Shown here one piece after another: positions 36,807 to 44,113 of a stretch of 64,000 nt of DNA. The notes under the pieces are model-generated. The model did not search any database and was not told where the DNA came from. It saw only the letters and a program-made list of their open reading frames with translations. Numbering within the stretch: position 1 is the first letter of the stretch; the number at the start of each line of letters is the position of its first letter. The translations under genes and the position numbers were made by a program. The stretch comes from Gemmatimonadaceae bacterium. GTDB lineage: Bacteria > Gemmatimonadota > Gemmatimonadetes > Gemmatimonadales > Gemmatimonadaceae. The stretch lies in contig JAICWO010000003.1 of NCBI GenBank assembly GCA_025934775.1, positions 124,001 to 188,000 of the forward strand, read 5' to 3'.

Positions 36807-36851
36807 ACATGTCGCACATGTCGCACATGTCGCACATCTCGCATACGTCGC
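36807..36851. repeat. Five 9-bp tandem units in the PilZ-dtd intergenic region
   Basis: ACATGTCGC occurs three times exactly (36807, 36816, 36825), followed by two diverged units, ACATCTCGC and ATACGTCGC. The array ends 10 bp before the dtd ATG. Confidence 0.85.
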
Positions 36852-36861
36852 GGTCAACCGA

Positions 36862-37299
36862 ATGAGGGTTCTCGTGCAGCGCGTGTCGCGCGCCGAGGTA
36901 CGCGTCGACGATCGCGTCATCGGCAAGATCGGCGCGGGCCTGCTGCTGCTCGTGGGGTTCACGCACGCCGACGGCGACGAGCAGATCGCGTGGATGGCCG
37001 ACAAGGTCGTGGGTCTCCGCATTTTCTCCGACGACGAGGACAAGATGAATTGCTCGCTCGCCGGCGTAGGCGGTTCGATCCTGGTCGTCTCGCAATTCAC
37101 GCTGTATGGAGACGCGGTGAAAGGCCGGCGGCCGAGCTTCGTCGATGCGGCGCGCCCGGAGGCGGCGGTCCCGCTCTATGAGCGTTTCGTCGCGACGCTT
37201 CGCGCCCGCGGCGTGCACGTGGAGACCGGCGAGTTTGGCGCGACGATGGAGGTCGAGCTGGTGAACGACGGACCGGTGACGCTGTGGCTGGAACGGTGA
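36862..37299 (+). CDS. dtd: D-aminoacyl-tRNA deacylase
   Basis: 145 aa, the usual size. MRVLVQRVSRAEVRVDDRVI opens the fold, SQFTLYGDAVKGRRPSF near residue 78 is the catalytic SQFTL block and NDGPVTLWLER the C-terminal Gly-Pro motif. It hydrolyses D-amino acids from tRNA. ATG 36862 lacks a strong ribosome site and follows a 9-bp tandem array. Its stop overlaps the maf start (TGATG). Confidence 0.95.
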   Translation: MRVLVQRVSRAEVRVDDRVIGKIGAGLLLLVGFTHADGDEQIAWMADKVVGLRIFSDDEDKMNCSLAGVGGSILVVSQFTLYGDAVKGRRPSFVDAARPEAAVPLYERFVATLRARGVHVETGEFGATMEVELVNDGPVTLWLER

Positions 37300-37886
37300 T
37301 GCGGCCGCGCGTCGTGCTCGCCTCGGCGTCGCCGCGACGGCGCGATCTGCTCGCGCTCGCCGGCATCGAGCACGAGGTGCGGCCGGCGAACATCGACGAA
37401 GCGTACCGCGACGGCGAGACACCGCGCGCCCACGCGGAGCGCCTCGCGCGCGAGAAAGCGCTCGCCGTCGAAACGCCGGACGCGGTCACGATCGGCAGCG
37501 ACACGATCGTCGTCGTCGACGGCGACGTGCTCGGCAAACCGCGCGATCGCGCGCACGCCGGCGAGATGCTCCGCCGTCTGAGCGGGCGGTCGCACGTGGT
37601 CATGACCGGCGTGGCCGTACGATGGCGCAACCAGGTCGCTTCGTCGCTCGTTGAAGTCGGCGTCACGTTTCGACATCTCGACGGCAGCGAGATCGAGGCG
37701 TACATCGACACCGGCGAGCCGATGGACAAGGCTGGCGCGTACGGGATTCAGGGCTTCGGCGCGACGATCGTCGAGCGAATCGACGGCGATTACTTCGCGG
37801 TGATGGGCCTTCCGCTCAATCGCCTGGTCACGCTGCTGCGCGAGCTGGGCTTCGGCTACGCGTTCGGGCCGATCACGCGCGGCTGA
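37299..37886 (+). CDS. maf: Maf/YhdE nucleoside-triphosphate pyrophosphatase
   Basis: 195 aa. VVLASASPRRRDLLALAGIE at the N-terminus, IGSDTIVVVDGDVLGKP in the middle and DKAGAYGIQGFGA near residue 147 are Maf signatures. It hydrolyses non-canonical nucleotides such as dTTP/UTP analogues (house-cleaning). Coupled to dtd by a one-base overlap. It overlaps the convergent GT9 gene by 31 bp. Confidence 0.95.
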   Translation: MRPRVVLASASPRRRDLLALAGIEHEVRPANIDEAYRDGETPRAHAERLAREKALAVETPDAVTIGSDTIVVVDGDVLGKPRDRAHAGEMLRRLSGRSHVVMTGVAVRWRNQVASSLVEVGVTFRHLDGSEIEAYIDTGEPMDKAGAYGIQGFGATIVERIDGDYFAVMGLPLNRLVTLLRELGFGYAFGPITRG

Positions 37887-38917
37887 TACACCGCGCGCCA
37901 CCGCTCGACGCGATCGAGGACGTCGCGCACGGTGATGCGCGGCATGCGATCGGCGCGGTTCTCCATGCTGATTGGATATTCCTCGCCTGGCTCACCGTAC
38001 GCATCCACGATGAGATCGTGAAAGTTGCGATACGGGCCGGTGCGCTTGGGGTTGGTGTAGCCGAGGAGGCTGACGACCGGGCGATCGAGCGCGACGCTCA
38101 TGTGCAGCGGGCCCGTGTCGGGCGAGAGCACGAGCGCGGAGCCATCGAGGATGCTCACGAGCTTGCGGAGTCCGGAGCCGAGGGCGGAGCGCGGCCGATG
38201 ATGCGCCTGCTCGAGGATGACTTGCTCGGCGTGCAGCTCGCGCGGCGATCGGCCGCCGACGAGCACCGTCTCGAGTCCAAAGTCGGACCAGAGCGCGTCG
38301 ACGACTTGCGCCCAGCGCTCGGGCAGCCAGTCCTTCTGCGGTTTGCTCGTGGCGACCACGATCGCGGCGCTCGGACGATCGGCTTGCGCGAAGAACTCGC
38401 GCTGCCATGATCGCTCGTCGGCCCACGGTCCCAGATCCCAGACGACGGGTTCGTGCGGGACATTGATGGCCGTGAGGAATTCGAAATACTGATCCTGCAC
38501 GTGCTGCGGCTCGTGCGGCGGGATGCGGTGCGTCGTGAAGAGCCAGTTGAAGTCGCGCGCGCGCGCGCGGTCGAAGCCCAGCTTCACCGGCGATCGCGTG
38601 AACCGCGTCACGATCCCGGCCTTGAAGTAGACCTGGAGGTTGATGACGAGGTCGAACTCGCGTGCGGCGAGCTCGCGCCGAATGTCACGGAATGCGCCCC
38701 ACCCGCTCGCACGATCGAAGAGGAGGATCTCGTCGACGGCCCAGTGTCCGCGCACCAGAGTTGCGGGCCCCGGCTGCAGCACCCACGTGATGTGCACGTC
38801 CGGCGTGTGCCGCTTGAGTGCCGTGAGCACTGGCAGTACGTGCACGGCGTCGCCGACGGCGCTCATCATCACGATGCAGACGCGGCGGAGTGGATTGGGC
38901 AGGGCGCCGTCGATCAT
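37856..38917 (-). CDS. GT9-family glycosyltransferase (heptosyltransferase type)
   Basis: 353 aa. RRVCIVMMSAVGDAVHVLPV at the N-terminus and LVLSPDTGPLHMSVALDRPVVSLLG near residue 255, with GYTNPKRTGPY after it, are the ADP-heptose:LPS heptosyltransferase pattern. It likely adds a core sugar to LPS on the inner face of the inner membrane. ATG 38917 lies 7 nt after a TATCTT hexamer that would act as a -10, suggesting a leaderless mRNA. Divergent from the GT4 gene. Confidence 0.9.
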   Translation of the reverse strand: MIDGALPNPLRRVCIVMMSAVGDAVHVLPVLTALKRHTPDVHITWVLQPGPATLVRGHWAVDEILLFDRASGWGAFRDIRRELAAREFDLVINLQVYFKAGIVTRFTRSPVKLGFDRARARDFNWLFTTHRIPPHEPQHVQDQYFEFLTAINVPHEPVVWDLGPWADERSWQREFFAQADRPSAAIVVATSKPQKDWLPERWAQVVDALWSDFGLETVLVGGRSPRELHAEQVILEQAHHRPRSALGSGLRKLVSILDGSALVLSPDTGPLHMSVALDRPVVSLLGYTNPKRTGPYRNFHDLIVDAYGEPGEEYPISMENRADRMPRITVRDVLDRVERWRAVYQPRVIGPNA

Positions 38918-38982
38918 GTGCCGGAAGATAGAGGATCGGCGGCGGCGACGCGCGGCACTTGCGGCCGACGGCCGGAGCAAGG

Positions 38983-40086
38983 ATGTTGCGCGCCGTGGCG
39001 CTTCGCGTATTGCACGTCGACACGGAGCACGGCTGGCGCGGCGGCGAGCGCCAGGCGCTCTGGCTCGCGCAGGAGCTCGAGCGCGCGGGGCATCATTCGA
39101 TTCTCGCGGCCCGCCGCGATGAGCCGCTCGCGCAACGCGCGCGCGACGCGGGGCTGCACGTGCTCGACGCGGCACCTCGGTCGGAGCTGGATCTGCTCGC
39201 CGCGCGCGCGATACGCCGCGCGATTCGGCGCGAGCGCGTCGACATCGTGCATGCGCACACGGCGCACGCGGTGGCGCTCGCGGCGTTCGCGACGATCGGC
39301 ACCAACCTTCCATTCGTCGTATCGCGGCGCGTGGATTTCCCGCTTCGCGCGAACGTGGGCACGCGCTGGAAATATGGCCGGGCGGCGCGCGTCGTCGCGA
39401 TCTCCGGCGCGGTCGCTCGCGTGCTCGAGGCGAGCGGCATCGCCCGCGACCGCATTGCAGTCGTACCGGACGGCGTCGACCTCCACCGCACCGTCGTGCC
39501 GGCGGCTCCCGCGACGCTCGCGTCGCTCGGGTTGCGGCCCGGGCGGCCGCTGGTGGTCCAGGTCGCGCAGCTCGTCGGTCATAAGGATCCTATAAACTTC
39601 GTGCGCGCCGTGGCCCGCGCGCGTGCGTCGGCGCCCGGGATACAGGCGCTGCTCGTCGGCGACGGTCCGCTGCGCGACGAGGTCGAGAGCGAGATCGCGG
39701 CGCTCGGAATGCGCGACACGCTCATCCTCGCGGGCTATCGCCCGGACGCGGACGCCTTGCTCGCCGCGGCTGACGTCGCGGTTCTCAGCTCGCGCGAGGA
39801 AGGGATGGGATCGGTGCTGCTCGACGCCCTGGCGTTCGGCGTGCCGGCGGCCGCCACGCGCGCTGGCGGGATTCCGGAGATCGTGGCCGACGGGGAGTCC
39901 GGGCTGCTCGCCGACGTCTCCGACCCCGACGCGCTCGGCGGCGCGATCGCGCGACTCGTCACCGACCGCGAGCTCCACAAGCGGATGAGCGCTGCCTCGC
40001 GCGCGCGCGCGCCGCGATTCTCGATGGAGCGAACCGCCGAGCTCACGCTCGCGATTTACGAGCGCGTTCTCGCGGACGCGGGCTGA
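38983..40086 (+). CDS. GT4-family glycosyltransferase
   Basis: 367 aa GT-B fold. The N-terminal LRVLHVDTEHGWRGGERQAL, IVHAHTAHAVALA and C-terminal SSREEGMGSVLLDALAFGVPAAAT plus GGIPEIVADGESGLLAD are GT4 hallmarks including the EGMGS acidic motif. The acceptor is probably an envelope polysaccharide or LPS core, given the GT9 and Kdo-kinase-like genes on each side. ATG 38983 has GGAG six bases upstream. The 3' end overlaps the convergent kinase gene by 31 bp. Confidence 0.9.
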   Translation: MLRAVALRVLHVDTEHGWRGGERQALWLAQELERAGHHSILAARRDEPLAQRARDAGLHVLDAAPRSELDLLAARAIRRAIRRERVDIVHAHTAHAVALAAFATIGTNLPFVVSRRVDFPLRANVGTRWKYGRAARVVAISGAVARVLEASGIARDRIAVVPDGVDLHRTVVPAAPATLASLGLRPGRPLVVQVAQLVGHKDPINFVRAVARARASAPGIQALLVGDGPLRDEVESEIAALGMRDTLILAGYRPDADALLAAADVAVLSSREEGMGSVLLDALAFGVPAAATRAGGIPEIVADGESGLLADVSDPDALGGAIARLVTDRELHKRMSAASRARAPRFSMERTAELTLAIYERVLADAG

Positions 40087-40835
40087 GCGCGTGCCGCACG
40101 CGCGAGCTCGCGGAGCTCCGATTCCGTCACTTTCGCGCCATGCTCGTCGCGCCATTTCCGGGCGGAGCGAAAGAGTCGCGCGAGGTTCAGCGTGAGAATG
40201 TTCGTCCGATCCTCGGGAAACGCCACGCGATCCACGTCGAGCACCAGCGCGCGCAGCGCGCCGTCGCCATCTTCAGCCAGCAGCACGTTCTTCACGTTCA
40301 GGTCGCGGTGGCGCGCGCCGGCCTCGCTGAGCCGGCGGACGAGCCGGCCCGTAGCGTGCAGCGCGGCAGTGCGCAGCTCCGCGTCGGGGGAAGTGATGGC
40401 CGCCGAGAGATCGAACGCGTTGCGTACTTCGCGCGTGACAACGTCGACTCGCCGCAGCAGCGGGCCAGCCGGATACAGCGCGTAGCCGAGCATCGCGGGC
40501 GTCGGAACGCCCCGCCGCCGTAGTCGCTCCGAGGTGAGCAGCTCGTGCGGCGCGCGTGTGGGCGGCGGGAAGACGTCGCGCGTGATCGCGGCGAACATGC
40601 CGCCATGATGATTGTGCCGGACGACGACCGATTCGGCATCGCCGGGCAGCGGAACGGCGTACACCACGCCACGGCCTCTGAGTGGGCGCGCTTCCGGGTG
40701 CTGCTCCGCGTACTTGTACAACGTGCCGGCGGCGAGCGCGGCGCGAAAACCATCGGCGGCGTGACGGTGCGCCACGACGTCCGTCGTGCCGACGCGAAAG
40801 CGAACGAACCCCGTCGGCAGATGTGGCTCGGACAT
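40056..40835 (-). CDS. Kdo/LPS core kinase-like protein
   Basis: 259 aa of the lipopolysaccharide kinase (KdkA/WaaP/InaA) group. ARHRDLNVKNVLLAEDGD near residue 170 is the HRDxxxxN catalytic loop and ALVLDVDRVAFP near 197 supplies the metal-binding Asp. RLRRRGVPTPAMLGY lies in the N lobe. It probably phosphorylates Kdo or another core sugar. ATG 40835 overlaps the cyclase stop (TGATG), so it is co-translated with the signalling protein upstream. Confidence 0.85.
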   Translation of the reverse strand: MSEPHLPTGFVRFRVGTTDVVAHRHAADGFRAALAAGTLYKYAEQHPEARPLRGRGVVYAVPLPGDAESVVVRHNHHGGMFAAITRDVFPPPTRAPHELLTSERLRRRGVPTPAMLGYALYPAGPLLRRVDVVTREVRNAFDLSAAITSPDAELRTAALHATGRLVRRLSEAGARHRDLNVKNVLLAEDGDGALRALVLDVDRVAFPEDRTNILTLNLARLFRSARKWRDEHGAKVTESELRELARAARAQPASARTRS

Positions 40836-42421
40836 CAGCCGAGGTCGACGCGATAGACCTTGACCGGCTGGCTCTTGTTCTTGAACTCCATCGGCGGGCA
40901 TTCATCGAGCCGCGGGGGATTCCGGAGCACGCGCCGGAATTCATCGGAGAGCAGAATCTCGCCCTCGGCGGCCGCGCAGAGGCGCGCCGCGGTGTTCACC
41001 GTATCGCCGATGACGGTGAACTCGAGCCGGCGCTCCGAGCCGATGTTCCCGGCGAACGCCTCGCCGAAGTTGAGTCCGATGCCGTGCTGGAGCTCGGGAC
41101 GTCCTTCGCCGCGCCAGCGCGCGTTGAGCCGATCCAACTCGTGCATCATCTCGATCGCGGCGGCCATCGCTTTGTCGGGGTCGTCCGGGCCGCCGATCGG
41201 CGCGCCCCACTGCGCCATCACGGAATCGCCGATGAACTTGTCGAGCGTTCCATCATACCGGAACACGCATTCAACCATGCCGGTGAGATATTCGGTAAGG
41301 AGCGTCGCCATGTCGTCCGGGCGCATCGACTCGGACATCGCGGTGAAGCCGCGGATGTCGGTGAAGAGCACGGCGATCTGCCGCTTGTCGCCGCCGAGCT
41401 TGATCGTCTCCGACGATTCGGCGATGCGTTTCGCGAGCTGCGGCGTGAAAAAGCGCTCGAAGTTGCTGCGCGTGAGCAGCTCGCGTTGAATGCGCTGCGC
41501 GAATTGGCCGTTCTCGATCGCGACCGCGGCGATGCCGGCGAACGCGATGCAGAACTCGAAATCCTCGTCGCTGAACCGGTGCGTCGCGGTGACGTTGTCG
41601 ACGTAGAGGATGCCGAGCGCCTTGTCCTCGCTCCCGATGAGCGGTACGCAGATCGCGGAGCGAATCTGCTGCATCAGGATGGACTGGCCGCCGAAGCGCG
41701 TGTCCTCGCCGGCGTTGTCGGAGAGGATCGCGACCTTGTCCTTGAGCGCCGTGCGGGCGATGGACTGCGGCACGGCGCGCGTCGTGTCGCCGCCGCGCTT
41801 GTCGCGCGCGATTTTCGGCGTGAGCTCGCCGGAATCCTCGGTCATCAGAATCGCGACGCGGTCGACCTCGAGGATCTGATACGCGTAGTCGACGATCTTG
41901 TTGAGCAGCGAGTCGATGTCGGTGGCTTTGCCGAGGCCCTTCGACACCTCCAGCAGAATCGCGAGCTTCTGCCGGCTCTTGTCGACGTCCAGCGTTTGCT
42001 GCTCGCTCGGCACCGTCGGCGCGTTTTTATCGGCCTTCAGGCCAGCGAGCGTGGCGCCGGGCTCGCGCACCGGAAGCTGACGGACGATCGTGGCGCCCGG
42101 CGGCGCCGCGCTCGTGGCCGCCGGCGCCGGTGTGGGCACGACCTGCTGCAAGCGGAACCCGACTTTCCCGAACGTGACGACGTCGCCCGCGTTGATCGTC
42201 GCCGACTCGACGCGCGCGCCGTTCAGAAACGTGCCGTTGCTCGACCCGAGGTCGCGCACCGTCACGCCCGCATCGGTGCACTCCAGCTCCGCATGCCGGC
42301 GCGAGATCGTCGGATCGACGACCGGGATGTCGCTCGTCGGCGCACGGCCCACCACGAGCGGCACGTGGTCGCGCAGCTCGAACGAGTGCATGCCGTCGGT
42401 GCTGGTGAGCTTGTAGGGCAT
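40835..42421 (-). CDS. FHA-GAF adenylate/guanylate cyclase
   Basis: 528 aa in three parts. FHA is at ~1-95 (VVGRAPTSDIPVVDPTISRR, RRHAEL, GSSNGTFLNG) and reads phosphothreonine. GAF is at ~165-320 (SICVPLIGSEDKALGILYVDN-like segment). A class III cyclase lies at ~340-500, with VLFTDIRGFTAMSES, KFIGDSVMAQWGAP and GEAFAGNIGSERRLEFTVIGD, including both metal Asp residues. ATG 42421 follows TACATT by 9 nt. It is the first gene of a coupled pair with the LPS kinase. No membrane segment. Confidence 0.92.
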   Translation of the reverse strand: MPYKLTSTDGMHSFELRDHVPLVVGRAPTSDIPVVDPTISRRHAELECTDAGVTVRDLGSSNGTFLNGARVESATINAGDVVTFGKVGFRLQQVVPTPAPAATSAAPPGATIVRQLPVREPGATLAGLKADKNAPTVPSEQQTLDVDKSRQKLAILLEVSKGLGKATDIDSLLNKIVDYAYQILEVDRVAILMTEDSGELTPKIARDKRGGDTTRAVPQSIARTALKDKVAILSDNAGEDTRFGGQSILMQQIRSAICVPLIGSEDKALGILYVDNVTATHRFSDEDFEFCIAFAGIAAVAIENGQFAQRIQRELLTRSNFERFFTPQLAKRIAESSETIKLGGDKRQIAVLFTDIRGFTAMSESMRPDDMATLLTEYLTGMVECVFRYDGTLDKFIGDSVMAQWGAPIGGPDDPDKAMAAAIEMMHELDRLNARWRGEGRPELQHGIGLNFGEAFAGNIGSERRLEFTVIGDTVNTAARLCAAAEGEILLSDEFRRVLRNPPRLDECPPMEFKNKSQPVKVYRVDLG

Positions 42422-42448
42422 TGTCGAGGAAATGTACGTGCGGAGAGG

Positions 42449-42535
42449 CGAGAGTGGAGAGATGAGGGTGGAGATGACGGCGGCATTGCGAGCGCCTCCG
42501 CTCTCCACTCTCGACTGTCGACTCTCGACTCTCTA
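42449..42535. repeat. CTCTCCACTCTCG inverted and reiterated tract
   Basis: CGAGAGTGGAGAG (42449-42461) is exactly inverted at 42501-42513, then GACTCTCGACTCTC-type units run into the trpE stop codon. Related pyrimidine tracts lie before the phosphoesterase TTG start (9509-9540) and before the ubiD TTG start (20889-20920). Confidence 0.7.
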
Positions 42536-44047
42536 GCCTCTCGCCTTTCTCACCTGCCCAATCGCCGTCAGCAACGCACGCGCCTTGTTCTGGTGTTCCA
42601 GGAATTCGCGCTCGGGGACCGAGTCGTAGACCACGCCGGCCGCTGACTGGACGGACGCGACGCCGTTCGCGATCACGCAGGTGCGAATCGTGATTGCGAG
42701 GTCCATGCGCTTCGCGCCGGCGCTGATGTAGCCGACGGCGCCCCCGTATGGGCCGCGGCGCTCGGGCTCCATCTCGTCGATGATCTGCATCGCCCGCACT
42801 TTGGGCGCGCCGGTGAGCGTACCCGCGGGAAAGCCGGCGCGGAAGGCGTCCATCGCCGTGAGGCCGTCGCGCAGCTGTCCGTCGACCTGGCTCACGAGAT
42901 GGAGCACGTGCGAGTAGCGCTCGATCACCATCAGCTCGCTCACGTTCACCGAGCCGTACTTCGCGATGCGGCCCACATCGTTGCGGCCGAGGTCCACGAG
43001 CATGAGATGCTCGGCGCGCTCCTTCTCGTCGTTGAGGAGCTCCTCGGTCATGCGCGCGTCGTCTTCCGCCGACCGGCCGCGGCGGCGCGTGCCGGCGATC
43101 GGGCGCAGCGTCACCGTCCCGGACGACGTCACGCGCACCAGGAGCTCGGGCGAGCTGCCGACGATCTCCACGCCATCGAGCACGAGGTGGTACATGTACG
43201 GCGACGGGTTGATCACCCGCAGCGCGCGGTAGAGATCCGTCGACGAGAAGTCGTGCGGCACGTCGATCCGCCGCGCGATCTGCACCTGAAACGCATCGCC
43301 GGCAATGATGTACTCGCGGACGCGCTCCACGTCGAAGATAAATTTTTGTCTCTCGTATCGCGAGGTGCCTTCCACCGGCGGCGCGGCCGGATCGAGTACG
43401 AGGGGCGCGAGCACGCCGGGACCGCGAAGGCGCGCGATGGTCGTCTCGACGGTTTTCATCGCCTTCGCGTGGGCGGCCGCGATGTCGGCCTCCGCTGCAT
43501 TGGGCTCCACGCGTGCGGCGGCGACGACGCGCGCCTGCGACCGCAGATTGTCGAAGATCACGAGCGCGTCGGTGAACACGAAGAGCGCATCGGGCACGTT
43601 CACGCCGCGCGCGGGCGGCGTGGGCAGCCGCTCGATGACCCGGGCGAGGTCGTAGCCGAAATAGCCCACCGCGCCGCTCCAGAATTCGCCGATCTCCGGC
43701 ACCTCGATCGGCTCCGCGTCGCGGAGCAGCGCTTCGAGATCCGTCAGCGGGTCGATCGGCGTCCGATCGTTGTGCCACCCCCGCTCCGGCGTCCAATCCT
43801 GTACGACGCCGTCGGCGAGCTTCCACGCGGCGCGCGGCGCGGTGCCCATGAACGTGTACCGCGCCCAGGTCTCGCCGCCGGCGGGAGCGGACTCGAGGAG
43901 AAATGCGAACGGTCCGTGGCGGAGCTTGGCGAACGCCGCGACCGGCGTCTCCGTGTCGAGCAGCACGTCGGTCCAGACGGGGATGAGCCGCGGCTGCGTC
44001 GATGCGGCGCGCCGCGCGCGCTCGCGAAAGTCGTGGATCGACGTCAC
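42533..44047 (-). CDS. trpE: Anthranilate synthase component I
   Basis: 504 aa. The N-terminal FAFLLESAPAGGETWARYTF contains the LLES motif used for tryptophan feedback. VGYFGYDLARVIE, QVQIARR, ELLVRVTSSGTVTLRPIAGT-type and AGFPAGTLTGAPKVRAMQII are chorismate-binding blocks. It makes anthranilate from chorismate with a TrpG partner, not in the window. p-Aminobenzoate synthase PabB is the main alternative, but the LLES motif favours TrpE. The start is GTG 44047. Confidence 0.92.
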   Translation of the reverse strand: MTSIHDFRERARRAASTQPRLIPVWTDVLLDTETPVAAFAKLRHGPFAFLLESAPAGGETWARYTFMGTAPRAAWKLADGVVQDWTPERGWHNDRTPIDPLTDLEALLRDAEPIEVPEIGEFWSGAVGYFGYDLARVIERLPTPPARGVNVPDALFVFTDALVIFDNLRSQARVVAAARVEPNAAEADIAAAHAKAMKTVETTIARLRGPGVLAPLVLDPAAPPVEGTSRYERQKFIFDVERVREYIIAGDAFQVQIARRIDVPHDFSSTDLYRALRVINPSPYMYHLVLDGVEIVGSSPELLVRVTSSGTVTLRPIAGTRRRGRSAEDDARMTEELLNDEKERAEHLMLVDLGRNDVGRIAKYGSVNVSELMVIERYSHVLHLVSQVDGQLRDGLTAMDAFRAGFPAGTLTGAPKVRAMQIIDEMEPERRGPYGGAVGYISAGAKRMDLAITIRTCVIANGVASVQSAAGVVYDSVPEREFLEHQNKARALLTAIGQVRKARG

Positions 44048-44076
44048 GAGACGCGGTGCTCCCGTCGCGCGCCGGG

Positions 44077-44105
44077 TTGATCGGCTGGTGACACCCGGCG
44101 ATATT
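44077..44105 (+). promoter_or_regulatory. Promoter of the 725-aa outer-membrane protein gene
   Basis: TTGATC (44077-44082), 17-bp spacer and GATATT (44100-44105). The ATG at 44114 begins 9 nt after the -10, giving a predicted leader of about two bases. Confidence 0.5.
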
Positions 44106-44113
44106 CGCCCATC

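Noticed and set aside
36807-36851. CRISPR array
   Set aside because: The units are only 9 bp, in direct contact without spacers, and no cas gene is present.
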